Shown: positions 1 to 6,403 of the stretch, piece by piece
How the letters are laid out: every line of letters starts with the position of its first letter
Position numbering within the stretch: position 1 is the stretch's first letter
Assembly: GCA_002453275.1 (NCBI GenBank)
Contig: DKGN01000143.1
Coordinates: forward strand, 1-9,786
From: Caryophanales bacterium UBA6769
GTDB taxonomy: Bacteria > Bacillota > Bacilli > Bacillales > UBA6769
Reading direction: 5' to 3'
DNA: 9,786 bases
Program-made: the position numbers and the translations under genes
The notes under the pieces: model-generated
Seen by the model: the letters and a program-made list of their open reading frames with translations, nothing else
Told to the model about the DNA's origin: nothing
Database searches by the model: none

Positions 1-752
1 CGCTCTCCTTTACGGATGAACTGGTGATCGTATTCGTCAACATCGCTTGTAATTAAGTCAGCAGCATTCGCATCAGTACGAGCCATAATAATTGTTGGAA
101 CACCCATAACGTCAGCTGCGAGACGAGCTGCAACTAAGTTTTGAACTGCTTGGTTCGTCGGAATTAAAACTTTTCCACCTAAGTGTCCACACTTCTTCTC
201 AGACGCTAACTGGTCTTCAAAGTGAACACCTGATGCACCCGCTTCAATCATCGCTTTCATTAGTTCGAAAACGTTCAAACGTCCACCAAAGCCTGCCTCA
301 GCATCCGCTACGATTGGTGCAAACCAGTTACGATCGCTTTTACCTTCCATATGCTCAATCTGGTCCGCACGCTGTAACGCATTATTAATACGTCTTACAA
401 CTTGTGGAACAGAGTTCACTGGATATAAGCTCTGGTCTGGGTACATTTCGCCAGCAAGGTTTGCATCCGCAGCAACCTGCCAACCACTTAAATAAATTGC
501 TTTTAGTCCTGCTTTAACTTGTTGTACTGCTTGGTTTCCAGTCAAAGCACCAAGTGTACGAACAAATGGTTCATTGTTAATTAAGTCCCAAAGACGCTCT
601 GAACCCATTCTAGCAAGCGTATGCTCAATTTGAATGGATCCTCTTAGTCTTAGTACATCTTCCGCTGAATAAGGACGCTTAACGCCTTTCCAACGTTCGT
701 CATTTGCCCAACTTTCTTCCAATGCTTTTACTTCTTGAGGATCGATTGCCAT
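1..752 (-). CDS. aceA: Isocitrate lyase, N-terminal 250 codons (partial, cut by window edge)
   Basis: Isocitrate lyase cleaves isocitrate to glyoxylate and succinate, the first step of the cytoplasmic glyoxylate shunt used for growth on acetate or fatty acids. The minus-strand frame from ATG at 752 stays open to the window edge. It begins MAIDPQEVKALEESW and contains the family stretches LSGWQVAADAN and MYPDQSLYPVNSVP, a GFGG segment, and the catalytic SEKKCGHLGGK loop with its active-site cysteine, followed by IMARTDANAA. Homologues are about 430 residues, so roughly 58% is present and the C-terminus lies left of position 1. The start is supported by a GGGAGTGGG SD just upstream, at about 757-765. 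The closely related methylisocitrate lyase PrpB is shorter and lacks this N-terminal region, so isocitrate lyase is preferred. The gene is divergent from the chemoreceptor gene and shares a 240-bp intergenic region with it. Confidence 0.96.
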   Translation of the reverse strand, partial: MAIDPQEVKALEESWANDERWKGVKRPYSAEDVLRLRGSIQIEHTLARMGSERLWDLINNEPFVRTLGALTGNQAVQQVKAGLKAIYLSGWQVAADANLAGEMYPDQSLYPVNSVPQVVRRINNALQRADQIEHMEGKSDRNWFAPIVADAEAGFGGRLNVFELMKAMIEAGASGVHFEDQLASEKKCGHLGGKVLIPTNQAVQNLVAARLAADVMGVPTIIMARTDANAADLITSDVDEYDHQFIRKGE

Positions 753-817
753 TAATTCCCACTCCCATTCTAATTTTTGAAGGTAAAGAGAAACGACTGC
801 TGAGCGTTTATTCACCC

Positions 818-863
818 TCTGTTATAATACAATTTTTTGATTCTGTAATTATCATATAACAGA
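818..863. repeat. 9-bp inverted repeat flanking the aceA promoter
   Basis: TCTGTTATA at 818-826 is the exact reverse complement of TATAACAGA at 855-863, with 28 bp between the arms. The left arm covers the predicted aceA -10 element and the right arm lies upstream of its -35 element. This placement suits a dimeric or looping regulator of aceA, but no known binding consensus is recognised. In an AT-rich intergenic region chance is possible. Confidence 0.45.
821..849 (-). promoter_or_regulatory. Candidate sigma-A promoter of aceA
   Basis: Read on the minus strand, ATTACA (844-849; 4 of 6 matches to TTGACA) and TATAAC (821-826; 5 of 6 matches to TATAAT) are separated by exactly 17 bp. They lie about 70 bp upstream of the aceA start. 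The -10 element sits inside the left arm of a 9-bp inverted repeat (818-826 and 855-863). This is inference from consensus matching only. Confidence 0.45.
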
Positions 864-932
864 CAGCCCATAAGGTCAATACCTTTTTTAGAAAAAATTT
901 CATCAAAATTGAAAGTAATTAGTAATCTGCCC

Positions 933-959
933 TCAAGTTTACTTGTTTTATTACGATAG
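933..959 (+). promoter_or_regulatory. Candidate sigma-D (motility) promoter of the chemoreceptor gene
   Basis: TCAA at 933-936 matches 3 of 4 bases of the sigma-D -35 element TAAA. After a 15-bp spacer, TACGATAG at 952-959 matches 5 of 8 bases of the -10 element GCCGATAT, including the CGATA core. In Bacillus many chemoreceptor genes are transcribed by sigma-D, which makes the match plausible. A weak sigma-A alternative, TTTACT (938-943) with TATTAG (960-965) at 16 bp, overlaps it. Confidence 0.35.
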
Positions 960-992
960 TATTAGTAGAGACATCCTTGAGGAGGGTTTTTT

Positions 993-2675
993 GTGAAAAA
1001 AGTTCGGACTAAATTACTATTGAATTTTGTTTTGATCCTTTTATTACTGGCAGTGATTGGGGGTATTTCTGTAGTCAATATTCATAAAGCGAATGAAACC
1101 GTTGATGAAATGCTTTCAAACGACTTCCAATTTCTTATCGCGAGTGAAAAATTAAGCTACAACCTTGCTGAAAGAGTGGCAGCTGCAAGGGGATACTTAC
1201 TCTTTGGTTCCATTGATTATAAGTATCAATATTATGGTTATTCCGCTGCTAGTGAGAAGCTTGAAGAACAAATATTATCGGAAAAGAACATTGATGAAGC
1301 TGTAACAGAGCTCATTACAAAAAGTAGGGAATGGACAACTCTAATAGATGAACAAGTATTTCCGGCTATTGACAGCGGAGATGAGGAGACAGCACTTGTA
1401 TTGTTACAGCAAACGGCTGAACCACAGGCGCAAGAGCTTATGGATGGGTTTAAAGATTTATCAGAAGTAAGAGAAACACATATGGTGACCGTAGGGGAGA
1501 ATATTATCCAAGACAACAACCTGGTGGAGAAAACCATTTTCATTACTGCTGTTGCCTCTCTAATTATCGGGATTATCATTGCAATTATCGCAGCAAGAAT
1601 GATTGTAACGCCCATTACACTAGTTGTTCAGCGCATGATGCGAATTGCGGAAGGTGACTTAAGCGGCGAACATTTACAAACGAAATTAAAGGACGAGCTT
1701 GGTGCATTGATGACAACATGCAATGACATGGTCGACAGCTTACGTCGTCTCGTTACAAACGTAAATCAATCTTCTGAACATGTTGCTTCATCCGCTGAAG
1801 AATTAACAGCGAGCGCAGAGCAGACATCAAATGCAACAGAGCAAATTGCAGCTACATCAGAACAAATGGCTGCAGGTGCAGAAGCTCAACTCGAAAGCGT
1901 CAATGAAGCTGCTGTAACGATTAACCAAATCTCCGCCGGTATTCAACAAATTGCAGCTAACAGCGAGACTGTCTCAACACTTGCTGGAGAAGCATCCATT
2001 TCTTGCCATGACGGAGTGAATACAGTTAATGAAGTAGTCGATCAAATGAATGCAATCGAAAACACGGTGAAAGATTCAGCAACAGTGATTGAAACACTCG
2101 GAGAACGGTCAAATGAAATTGACGACATCGTCACGATGATAACTGATATATCCGATCAAACAAGCCTTCTTGCCCTTAACGCCGCCATTGAAGCAGCACG
2201 AGCAGGTGATGCTGGTAGAGGATTTGCAGTCGTAGCTGATGAAGTTCGTAAATTAGCTGAGCAATCAGCAGATTCTGCATTACAAATTACTGGGCTCGTT
2301 CGAACGATTCAAGAAGAAACAACAGTTGCGGTTCAATCGATGGAGGAAGGCACAGAAAAGACAACGGATGGCCTTTTAAAAACGAATGCGTTACGTAACG
2401 TTTTCGAAAAAATTGAACAGGCTGTTCAAGATGTAGAAGCAAAAGTTCAAGAAGTATCAGCCGCTGCTGAACAAATTGCATCTGGAAGCAATCAAATGGT
2501 TGAAGGTGTCAATGTTGTCAAAGAAGCAGCCGAAACAAATACACATGCGAGTCAAGAAAATGCCGCAGCTAGCGAGGAACAGCTTGCAATGATGGAAGAA
2601 ATTTCAGCGTCCGCCCAAGCCTTAACAAAGCTAGCGGATGAAATGTCAGATATGGTAGGAACGTTTAAACTATAG
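993..2675 (+). CDS. Methyl-accepting chemotaxis protein (transmembrane chemoreceptor)
   Basis: This is a membrane chemoreceptor that senses an extracellular signal and controls the CheA kinase through CheW. The start is GTG at 993, six bases after a GAGGAGGG SD (979-986). Order of parts: a short basic N-terminus; transmembrane segment 1 at residues 8-28; an extracellular region of about 150 residues that looks like a helical four-helix-bundle sensor, with RGYLL near 66-70 and a tyrosine-rich patch at 76-83; transmembrane segment 2 at 181-203; a HAMP linker at about 204-256; then a long coiled-coil signalling domain. The conserved hairpin tip (about 385-415) contains SLLALNAAIEAARAGDAGRG followed by FAVVADEVRKLAEQS. 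Gln/Glu-rich heptads on both sides are likely methylation sites. Size and layout resemble B. subtilis YoaH and YvaQ, whose ligands I cannot infer here. The protein ends GTFKL without a CheR-docking pentapeptide. It is a single-gene unit ending at a strong terminator. Confidence 0.97.
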   Translation: MKKVRTKLLLNFVLILLLLAVIGGISVVNIHKANETVDEMLSNDFQFLIASEKLSYNLAERVAAARGYLLFGSIDYKYQYYGYSAASEKLEEQILSEKNIDEAVTELITKSREWTTLIDEQVFPAIDSGDEETALVLLQQTAEPQAQELMDGFKDLSEVRETHMVTVGENIIQDNNLVEKTIFITAVASLIIGIIIAIIAARMIVTPITLVVQRMMRIAEGDLSGEHLQTKLKDELGALMTTCNDMVDSLRRLVTNVNQSSEHVASSAEELTASAEQTSNATEQIAATSEQMAAGAEAQLESVNEAAVTINQISAGIQQIAANSETVSTLAGEASISCHDGVNTVNEVVDQMNAIENTVKDSATVIETLGERSNEIDDIVTMITDISDQTSLLALNAAIEAARAGDAGRGFAVVADEVRKLAEQSADSALQITGLVRTIQEETTVAVQSMEEGTEKTTDGLLKTNALRNVFEKIEQAVQDVEAKVQEVSAAAEQIASGSNQMVEGVNVVKEAAETNTHASQENAAASEEQLAMMEEISASAQALTKLADEMSDMVGTFKL

Positions 2676-2680
2676 CATAA

Positions 2681-2711
2681 AAAAAGCCGTGCGAATGATG
2701 CACGGCTTTTT
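2681..2711. terminator. Bidirectional rho-independent terminator
   Basis: A perfect 7-bp GC-rich stem, GCCGTGC (2686-2692) with GCACGGC (2700-2706), encloses the loop GAATGAT. Five A (2681-2685) and five T (2707-2711) extend the pairing and supply U-tracts for both directions. It lies 5 bp after the chemoreceptor stop and 4 bp beyond the stop of the convergent DUF1540 gene, so it should end both transcripts. Confidence 0.93.
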
Positions 2712-2715
2712 CCAA

Positions 2716-2868
2716 TTAATGAGCAGGTTCAAATGTGTAACAATCTGTTTCTTCTGTCGTCTCAGCCTTATTTACGTTACTTACAACGTAAATTCGATCG
2801 GCCCCACATTCGTTTCCATGGCTCCAAAAAACGCAACTATCGACTTCACAAAGGACATCTTTCGCCAT
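2716..2868 (-). CDS. Small four-cysteine DUF1540-family protein (50 residues)
   Basis: A minus-strand frame of 50 codons plus TAA begins MAKDVLCEVDSCVFW and ends TDCYTFEPAH. Cysteines fall at residues 7, 12, 21 and 43, with a histidine at 17. The pattern, an N-terminal CxxxxC pair, the IYVVS strand and the terminal TDCxTF, is how I recognise the DUF1540 family of small Bacillus and Clostridium proteins. The family's function is unknown. The spaced cysteines suggest metal binding or a compact disulfide fold, which is inference. The ATG at 2868 follows a G-rich SD (GGGGTGGGA, about 2871-2880) at usual spacing. Its stop lies next to the bidirectional terminator at 2681-2711, as expected for a real gene. 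Overlapping plus-strand reading frames lack SD sites and family features and are read as shadows. No clear promoter was found; transcription must start within 2869-3028. Confidence 0.82.
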   Translation of the reverse strand: MAKDVLCEVDSCVFWSHGNECGADRIYVVSNVNKAETTEETDCYTFEPAH

Positions 2869-3028
2869 GCTGTCCCACCCCCCATATGCATAGAATAAAC
2901 AAAGCTAAACGAGCTTATCCTCTATAAAATTTTCCTGTTTTTTAGCGTGTCATAGTAGTTTTTTACCGGAAAATGCCATAAGATTATTTATTAGGCATGA
3001 AGATTGAATTTACAAAGGGGAATGAAGC

Positions 3029-4174
3029 ATGTTACAAAAAGAAACAATAAAAAAAAGCGACCTACCTATCCAACCGAACAATGACCCATGGGAAGCTTAT
3101 CTTGATGTTGAACAGTTTGGCGAAATGAAACTGTCAAATATTGAATTTACAACGACGACGCTATGCAATATGCGCTGTGAACATTGCGCTGTTGGTTACA
3201 CATTGCAAACGAGAGATCCTGACGCGTTACCACTTGATCTTCTACTTAAACGACTCGATGAAGTTCCGTTTTTACGTTCTTTCAGCATTACAGGCGGAGA
3301 ACCAATCCTGTCTAAAAAATCAGTCGATGAATACGTCATTCCGCTTTTAAAGTATGCCCATGAACGAGGAGCAAATACACAATTAAACTCAAACTTAACT
3401 CTTCCACTTCACCGGTATGAAGACGTCATGCCATACGTAGATGTCTTACACATATCCTACAATTATGGAACAGTAGATGATTTCGTTGATATCGGTTTTG
3501 GAGCTATGGATAAAAAACCTTCTTATGAGCTTCGCGCCTCATTTTTAGAACACATGATTGCGAATGCAAAAGAACTTTCAGAGCAAGGTGTTTTTATTGC
3601 TGCTGAAACGATGATCAACAAGAGAACTATCCCACATTTCCCCGCCATTCATGATGCAATAGTGGAGATGGGCTGTCTTCGCCATGAGGTACATCCGATG
3701 TATCCGAGTGATTTTGCAAGCTCATTGGAAATAGCAACATTAGATGAAATTCGTTCGGGTATTCACACTTTGTTAGATCATCGAAATGATAACATTTGGA
3801 TGCTTTTTGGAACCTTGCCTTTCTACGCATGTAGCGAAAGCGATGAAGACCTCGCTTTACTAAAAAGATTGCAACAGGAAAAAAAGATAACCGTCCGAAA
3901 TGATCCAGACGGTCGCTCAAGACTTAACGTGAATATTTTTGACGGTAACATTATCGTCACTGACTTCGGTGATGATGAGCCAGAGCTTGGCAACATTCAG
4001 ACGACAAGTTTACAGACGGCCTATGATAAATGGCGAAATAGCAACATAGCAAAAAGCATTCATTGTCATTGTCCTGCAGTCAAATGCTTAGGCCCAAACT
4101 TACTCGTGAAAGATGCTTATTATAAAGACCAAGATTTCACAAGAAAAAAAGAAAGACTTACTGCTTTCAAATAA
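3029..4174 (+). CDS. yfkAB: Radical SAM / CxCxxxxC-motif protein YfkAB
   Basis: This is a cytoplasmic radical S-adenosylmethionine enzyme of the YfkAB type; its substrate is unknown. The first 4Fe-4S site is CNMRCEHC (Cys46, Cys50, Cys53; CxxxCxxC), placed after the first beta strand (IEFTTTT). The SAM-contacting TGGEP follows at 88-92. Near the C-terminus, CHCPAVKC (Cys346, Cys348, Cys353) is the CxCxxxxC signature that names the family and probably binds an auxiliary cluster, which is inference. The 381-residue length is full for the fused form; I recall that early B. subtilis annotation split it into yfkA and yfkB, whereas here it is one continuous frame. The ATG at 3029 has the SD AAAGGGG (3014-3020) 8 bp upstream. 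An ATG at 3022 is out of frame. It is alone in its transcript and converges on ccdA at a shared hairpin. Confidence 0.93.
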   Translation: MLQKETIKKSDLPIQPNNDPWEAYLDVEQFGEMKLSNIEFTTTTLCNMRCEHCAVGYTLQTRDPDALPLDLLLKRLDEVPFLRSFSITGGEPILSKKSVDEYVIPLLKYAHERGANTQLNSNLTLPLHRYEDVMPYVDVLHISYNYGTVDDFVDIGFGAMDKKPSYELRASFLEHMIANAKELSEQGVFIAAETMINKRTIPHFPAIHDAIVEMGCLRHEVHPMYPSDFASSLEIATLDEIRSGIHTLLDHRNDNIWMLFGTLPFYACSESDEDLALLKRLQQEKKITVRNDPDGRSRLNVNIFDGNIIVTDFGDDEPELGNIQTTSLQTAYDKWRNSNIAKSIHCHCPAVKCLGPNLLVKDAYYKDQDFTRKKERLTAFK

Positions 4175-4179
4175 AACAA

Positions 4180-4212
4180 GAGGCTGTATCAGCATTATCC
4201 CGATACAGCCTC
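4180..4212. terminator. Terminator hairpin between convergent yfkAB and ccdA
   Basis: A perfect 11-bp inverted repeat, GAGGCTGTATC (4180-4190) with GATACAGCCTC (4202-4212), has an 11-base loop and lies between the stops of yfkAB (4174) and ccdA (4220). On the minus strand the stem is followed by TTGTTTTATTT, a good U-rich tract, so it should end the copper operon. On the plus strand it is followed by CCTTCATTT, a weaker tract. Confidence 0.85.
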
Positions 4213-4219
4213 CCTTCAT

Positions 4220-4930
4220 TTAAAAGCCCATAAATCCGTCAAAAACAGTATTTGTTAAAAATGAAGTGATTTTCGTCATCCATCCAAAAAATAAAAAGAT
4301 CCCGACAAAAATCATGGCGTAGCCACCAATTTTCATAATTTTATTACTGAATTTGCGGATCCAGTTCATCCTTCCAATGAAAAACGCTAATAAGAAAAAC
4401 GGAATCGCAAAACCGAGAGTGTACACCATCATATACAAAAAGCCAGAGCCTGGATTCGTCATACTTAATGCGATAACAGCTGCTAGAATCGGCCCCATAC
4501 ACGGTGTCCAACCTGCAGCAAAAGCAAGCCCAATTAAGCTAGAGCCGAGATAGCCTGCAGGTCGATTACGAAAAGCAATCGTACTGTCCTTCATCATAAA
4601 TTTCGGTTGAATCGCACCAACAATCACGAGACCCATAAACACGATAAGAATGCTTCCGATCCGTCTGATTAAATCACTATATTGGACAAACAGAGCACCG
4701 ATAAATGATGTGGATAAGCCTAACACGACGAATATAATTGAGAAGCCGAGCAAGAAAAAAGCGGTATGCATAATCGCTCGTTTTTGTAACATCCCTTGTT
4801 TTTCTTTTAACTCATCAAGCGATACACCGGTAATATATGAAAGAAATGCAGGGTATAGAGGCAACGTACAAGGGGAAACAAAGGATAACACCCCAGCACC
4901 AAAAGCTAACATAATATTAACGTCTGCCAT
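4220..4930 (-). CDS. ccdA: CcdA-type membrane thiol:disulfide electron transporter
   Basis: CcdA proteins are the short form of the DsbD membrane domain. They pass reducing equivalents from cytoplasmic thioredoxin across the membrane to extracytoplasmic thioredoxin-like proteins such as ResA. The 236-residue protein has about six hydrophobic segments and the two conserved membrane cysteines in their usual contexts: SPCTLPLYPAFLSY (Cys21) and GWTPCMGPIL (Cys144). These form the cysteine pair that is reduced and oxidised in turn. The ATG at 4930 is preceded by AAAGGGGTGAT, a strong SD. It is the last gene of the leftward copper operon, 34 bp after the resA-like gene, its presumed electron acceptor. 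In Bacillus, CcdA is best known from cytochrome c maturation. Here no cytochrome c assembly gene is adjacent, and the partner is embedded in a copper locus, so a copper-linked duty is inferred. Confidence 0.95.
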   Translation of the reverse strand: MADVNIMLAFGAGVLSFVSPCTLPLYPAFLSYITGVSLDELKEKQGMLQKRAIMHTAFFLLGFSIIFVVLGLSTSFIGALFVQYSDLIRRIGSILIVFMGLVIVGAIQPKFMMKDSTIAFRNRPAGYLGSSLIGLAFAAGWTPCMGPILAAVIALSMTNPGSGFLYMMVYTLGFAIPFFLLAFFIGRMNWIRKFSNKIMKIGGYAMIFVGIFLFFGWMTKITSFLTNTVFDGFMGF

Positions 4931-4964
4931 TTTATCACCCCTTTTGTTCGTGAATGTCTAGATA

Positions 4965-5495
4965 TTATTCTGGTATGATCCGCTCCATCATTTTCTTAAT
5001 TTCTTCCTCTGTTAATCCTTTCGTTACACGATCAACGACTATCCCATGTTCATCAATTAAAAATGTAGCAGGAATGGGTTTTACTCCATATGCTTTATAT
5101 ACTTCCTCACGTCCATCAAGTAAGATTGGAAAAGACAAATCGTGACGATGTGTGAACTTTTGTGCGGTCAACAAAGGTTCACCGACATTGACTGCTAAAA
5201 TTTCAATACCCTTGTCTTGAAACTCTTTATATTGATTGTCCATATAAGGCATTTCCTTTGTACATGGTGGACAGTACGTAGCCCAAAAATTTAGGAATAC
5301 GCCTTTGCCTTTATAATCATCCAATTCTACCGATTCTCCATCAAGAGTTTGCAATTGAAAATTTGGCGCCATTTCTCCTGATTTTACGACTTTTGTTTCG
5401 TTAAATATACTTGAATAAATCGTGTAACCAATCGCCACAACAATTACAAGAAGAATCGTTGTTCGCATAATTAACCGTTTCTTCTTCTTATCCAT
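4965..5495 (-). CDS. ResA-like membrane-anchored thioredoxin-fold thiol:disulfide oxidoreductase
   Basis: Likely an extracytoplasmic reductase that takes electrons from CcdA. From the ATG at 5495 it has 176 residues: a basic N-terminus (MDKKKKR), one membrane anchor at about 12-31 ending GYTIY, then a TlpA/ResA-type thioredoxin domain. The active site is WATYCPPC (Cys75, Cys78) followed by TKE, whose Glu81 matches the active-site glutamate of B. subtilis ResA (Glu80). The cis-proline loop is PIPATF (Pro142). The anchor and the flanks KGKGVFLNFW and AVNVGE are strikingly ResA-like, but ResA itself has CEPC, and no resB or resC is present. I therefore call it ResA-like, possibly a paralogue. 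Start choice: an ATG at 5501 would lie one base from GGAGG, whereas the ATG at 5495 has a normal 7-base spacing. A 105-bp gap separates it from csoR. Confidence 0.93.
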   Translation of the reverse strand: MDKKKKRLIMRTTILLVIVVAIGYTIYSSIFNETKVVKSGEMAPNFQLQTLDGESVELDDYKGKGVFLNFWATYCPPCTKEMPYMDNQYKEFQDKGIEILAVNVGEPLLTAQKFTHRHDLSFPILLDGREEVYKAYGVKPIPATFLIDEHGIVVDRVTKGLTEEEIKKMMERIIPE

Positions 5496-5533
5496 CCTCA
5501 TTCCTCCGCACTATGTTACATCTATTGTACTCT

Positions 5534-5539
5534 ATTATA
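5534..5539 (-). promoter_or_regulatory. Possible internal -10 element upstream of the resA-like gene
   Basis: A perfect TATAAT on the minus strand lies 39 bp before the resA-like start, within the largest gap of the operon. No acceptable -35 hexamer is found 15-18 bp upstream. A short palindrome, CAGAATCTG (5553-5561), occupies that place and could be an activator or repressor site. This could be a secondary promoter for resA-like and ccdA independent of copper, but the evidence is thin. Confidence 0.25.
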
Positions 5540-5600
5540 TTCACAATTTTTGCAGAATCTGTGCACTTTTTGTTACAGAACAACATTTTTCACAAACAGA

Positions 5601-5930
5601 TTAGGATTTTCCATAAAGTTGTATGACTTTCATTAACTCATCGAGCATCTCTTCACTCGAATCCTCGTCTTTGATCGATTGGGCCACACACTCTTTCGTA
5701 TGTGTTTCAAGCAGGGTGAAGCCCACTTTCTTTAATGCTGCCTGTACAGCGCTAATTTGGATTAAGATATCAACACAATACCGATCATTCTCAACCATAT
5801 TTTGAAGTCCGCGAACTTGTCCTTCAATTCGCTTTAATCTATTCGTAATTTTTGTCTTTTCTTCAAGTTTCCGAGAAGTTGTTCGCTGTTTCTCCTGTTG
5901 AATGGGTATTATCGCTTCTCGCTCGTCCAT
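5601..5930 (-). CDS. csoR: CsoR copper-sensing transcriptional repressor
   Basis: CsoR is a cytoplasmic all-helical repressor that binds operator DNA without copper and is released on binding Cu(I). The 109-residue protein carries the family core TKITNRLKRIEGQVRGLQNM (25-44) and then Cys52, His77 and Cys81 in RYCVDI and ETHTKEC. This is the Cys-His-Cys Cu(I) site. The histidine argues against the persulfide sensor CstR, which uses two cysteines, and the pattern does not fit RcnR. The N-terminus before the core is about 24 residues and polar. A longer frame begins at a TTG (5954), but AAAGGAGGGTGA lies 8 bases before the ATG at 5930, so that start is chosen. The gene lies within the operon it probably controls, 45 bp after bdbC and 105 bp before resA-like, giving negative feedback. 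The likely operator is at 9413-9429. Confidence 0.94.
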   Translation of the reverse strand: MDEREAIIPIQQEKQRTTSRKLEEKTKITNRLKRIEGQVRGLQNMVENDRYCVDILIQISAVQAALKKVGFTLLETHTKECVAQSIKDEDSSEEMLDELMKVIQLYGKS

Positions 5931-5962
5931 CGTGTCACCCTCCTTTATACCCAACGTTCAAA

Positions 5963-6004
5963 TGAAAGAGACCGATCAATCTGTCTCATGATCAGCCTCT
6001 TTCA
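5963..6004 (-). promoter_or_regulatory. 16-bp hairpin spanning the bdbC stop codon and the bdbC-csoR junction
   Basis: In the minus-strand transcript TGAAAGAGGCTGATCA (6004-5989) pairs with TGATCGGTCTCTTTCA (5978-5963) around a 10-base loop. All 16 positions pair, two as G-U wobbles. The bdbC stop TGA is in the 3' arm. Only a poor U-rich stretch follows, so an mRNA stability or processing element, or a leaky terminator lowering csoR and downstream genes, is more likely than full termination. Confidence 0.6.
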
Positions 6005-6401
6005 AAGAATAGACTACGAATACCGTTATCATTAAAAACGCCATGAATGCCAAAAAAGGAATGGTTATAAATCCGAGCCAATTGATGTATTGACCTGAGC
6101 ATGGCACACCTTGTGTACATTGGATTGCTTGCTTGAAAAAATCTGTTTTTTGGTGCAAATAATGCACGAATGAGACTCCCATACCAATAATCGATAATGG
6201 TAATGCATAATAAGCGCTATTCCGATCTTTTTTATAAAATCCGATACCAAGAATAACGATAAGCGGATACATTAAAATCCGTTGATACCAGCATAATTCG
6301 CACGGAATAAATCCTTGAATTTCACTAAAATACAGACTTCCGAGCGTAGCAAGTACTGAGGTAAACCATGCTATGAATCGCGAATAATCAAATGTATTCA
6401 T
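5976..6401 (-). CDS. bdbC: DsbB-family thiol-disulfide oxidoreductase BdbC
   Basis: BdbC is an integral membrane protein that reoxidises the extracytoplasmic thiol oxidase BdbD and hands electrons to quinone. The 141-residue protein has about four membrane segments and two redox pairs facing outside: Cys34/Cys37 in FIPCELCWYQR and Cys95/Cys101 in QCTQGVPCSGQYINW. Arg41 right after the first pair corresponds to the quinone-site arginine of DsbB. The motifs SLYFSEI, CELCWYQRILMYPL and CSGQYINW match B. subtilis BdbC very closely. It begins only 2 bases after the bdbD stop (TAA, GG, ATG). AAGG directly abuts the ATG, so there is no properly spaced SD and translation is probably coupled to bdbD. 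A strong hairpin covers its stop codon. Pairing with BdbD is clear; the placement in a copper operon is the unusual point. Confidence 0.96.
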   Translation of the reverse strand: MNTFDYSRFIAWFTSVLATLGSLYFSEIQGFIPCELCWYQRILMYPLIVILGIGFYKKDRNSAYYALPLSIIGMGVSFVHYLHQKTDFFKQAIQCTQGVPCSGQYINWLGFITIPFLAFMAFLMITVFVVYSLKEADHETD

Positions 6402-6403
6402 CC

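Noticed and set aside
753..992. A catabolite-response (cre) element for aceA
   Set aside because: No stretch matches TGWAANCGNTNWCA acceptably in the intergenic region.
1238..1615. 125-codon minus-strand reading frame inside the chemoreceptor gene
   Set aside because: Antisense to a clear transmembrane sensor region; its hydrophobic look mirrors the sense coding, and no SD is present.
1790..2600. Repeat-like Ala/Glu/Gln-rich codons in the chemoreceptor gene
   Set aside because: These are coiled-coil heptads of the signalling domain, not a DNA repeat.
2689..2927. Two short plus-strand reading frames between the chemoreceptor gene and yfkAB
   Set aside because: They overlap the DUF1540 gene on the other strand, lack SD sites, and one starts inside the terminator hairpin.
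5601..5930. CsoR-family protein as the persulfide sensor CstR or a nickel/cobalt RcnR
   Set aside because: The Cys52, His77, Cys81 pattern is the Cu(I) type, and copA is in the same operon.
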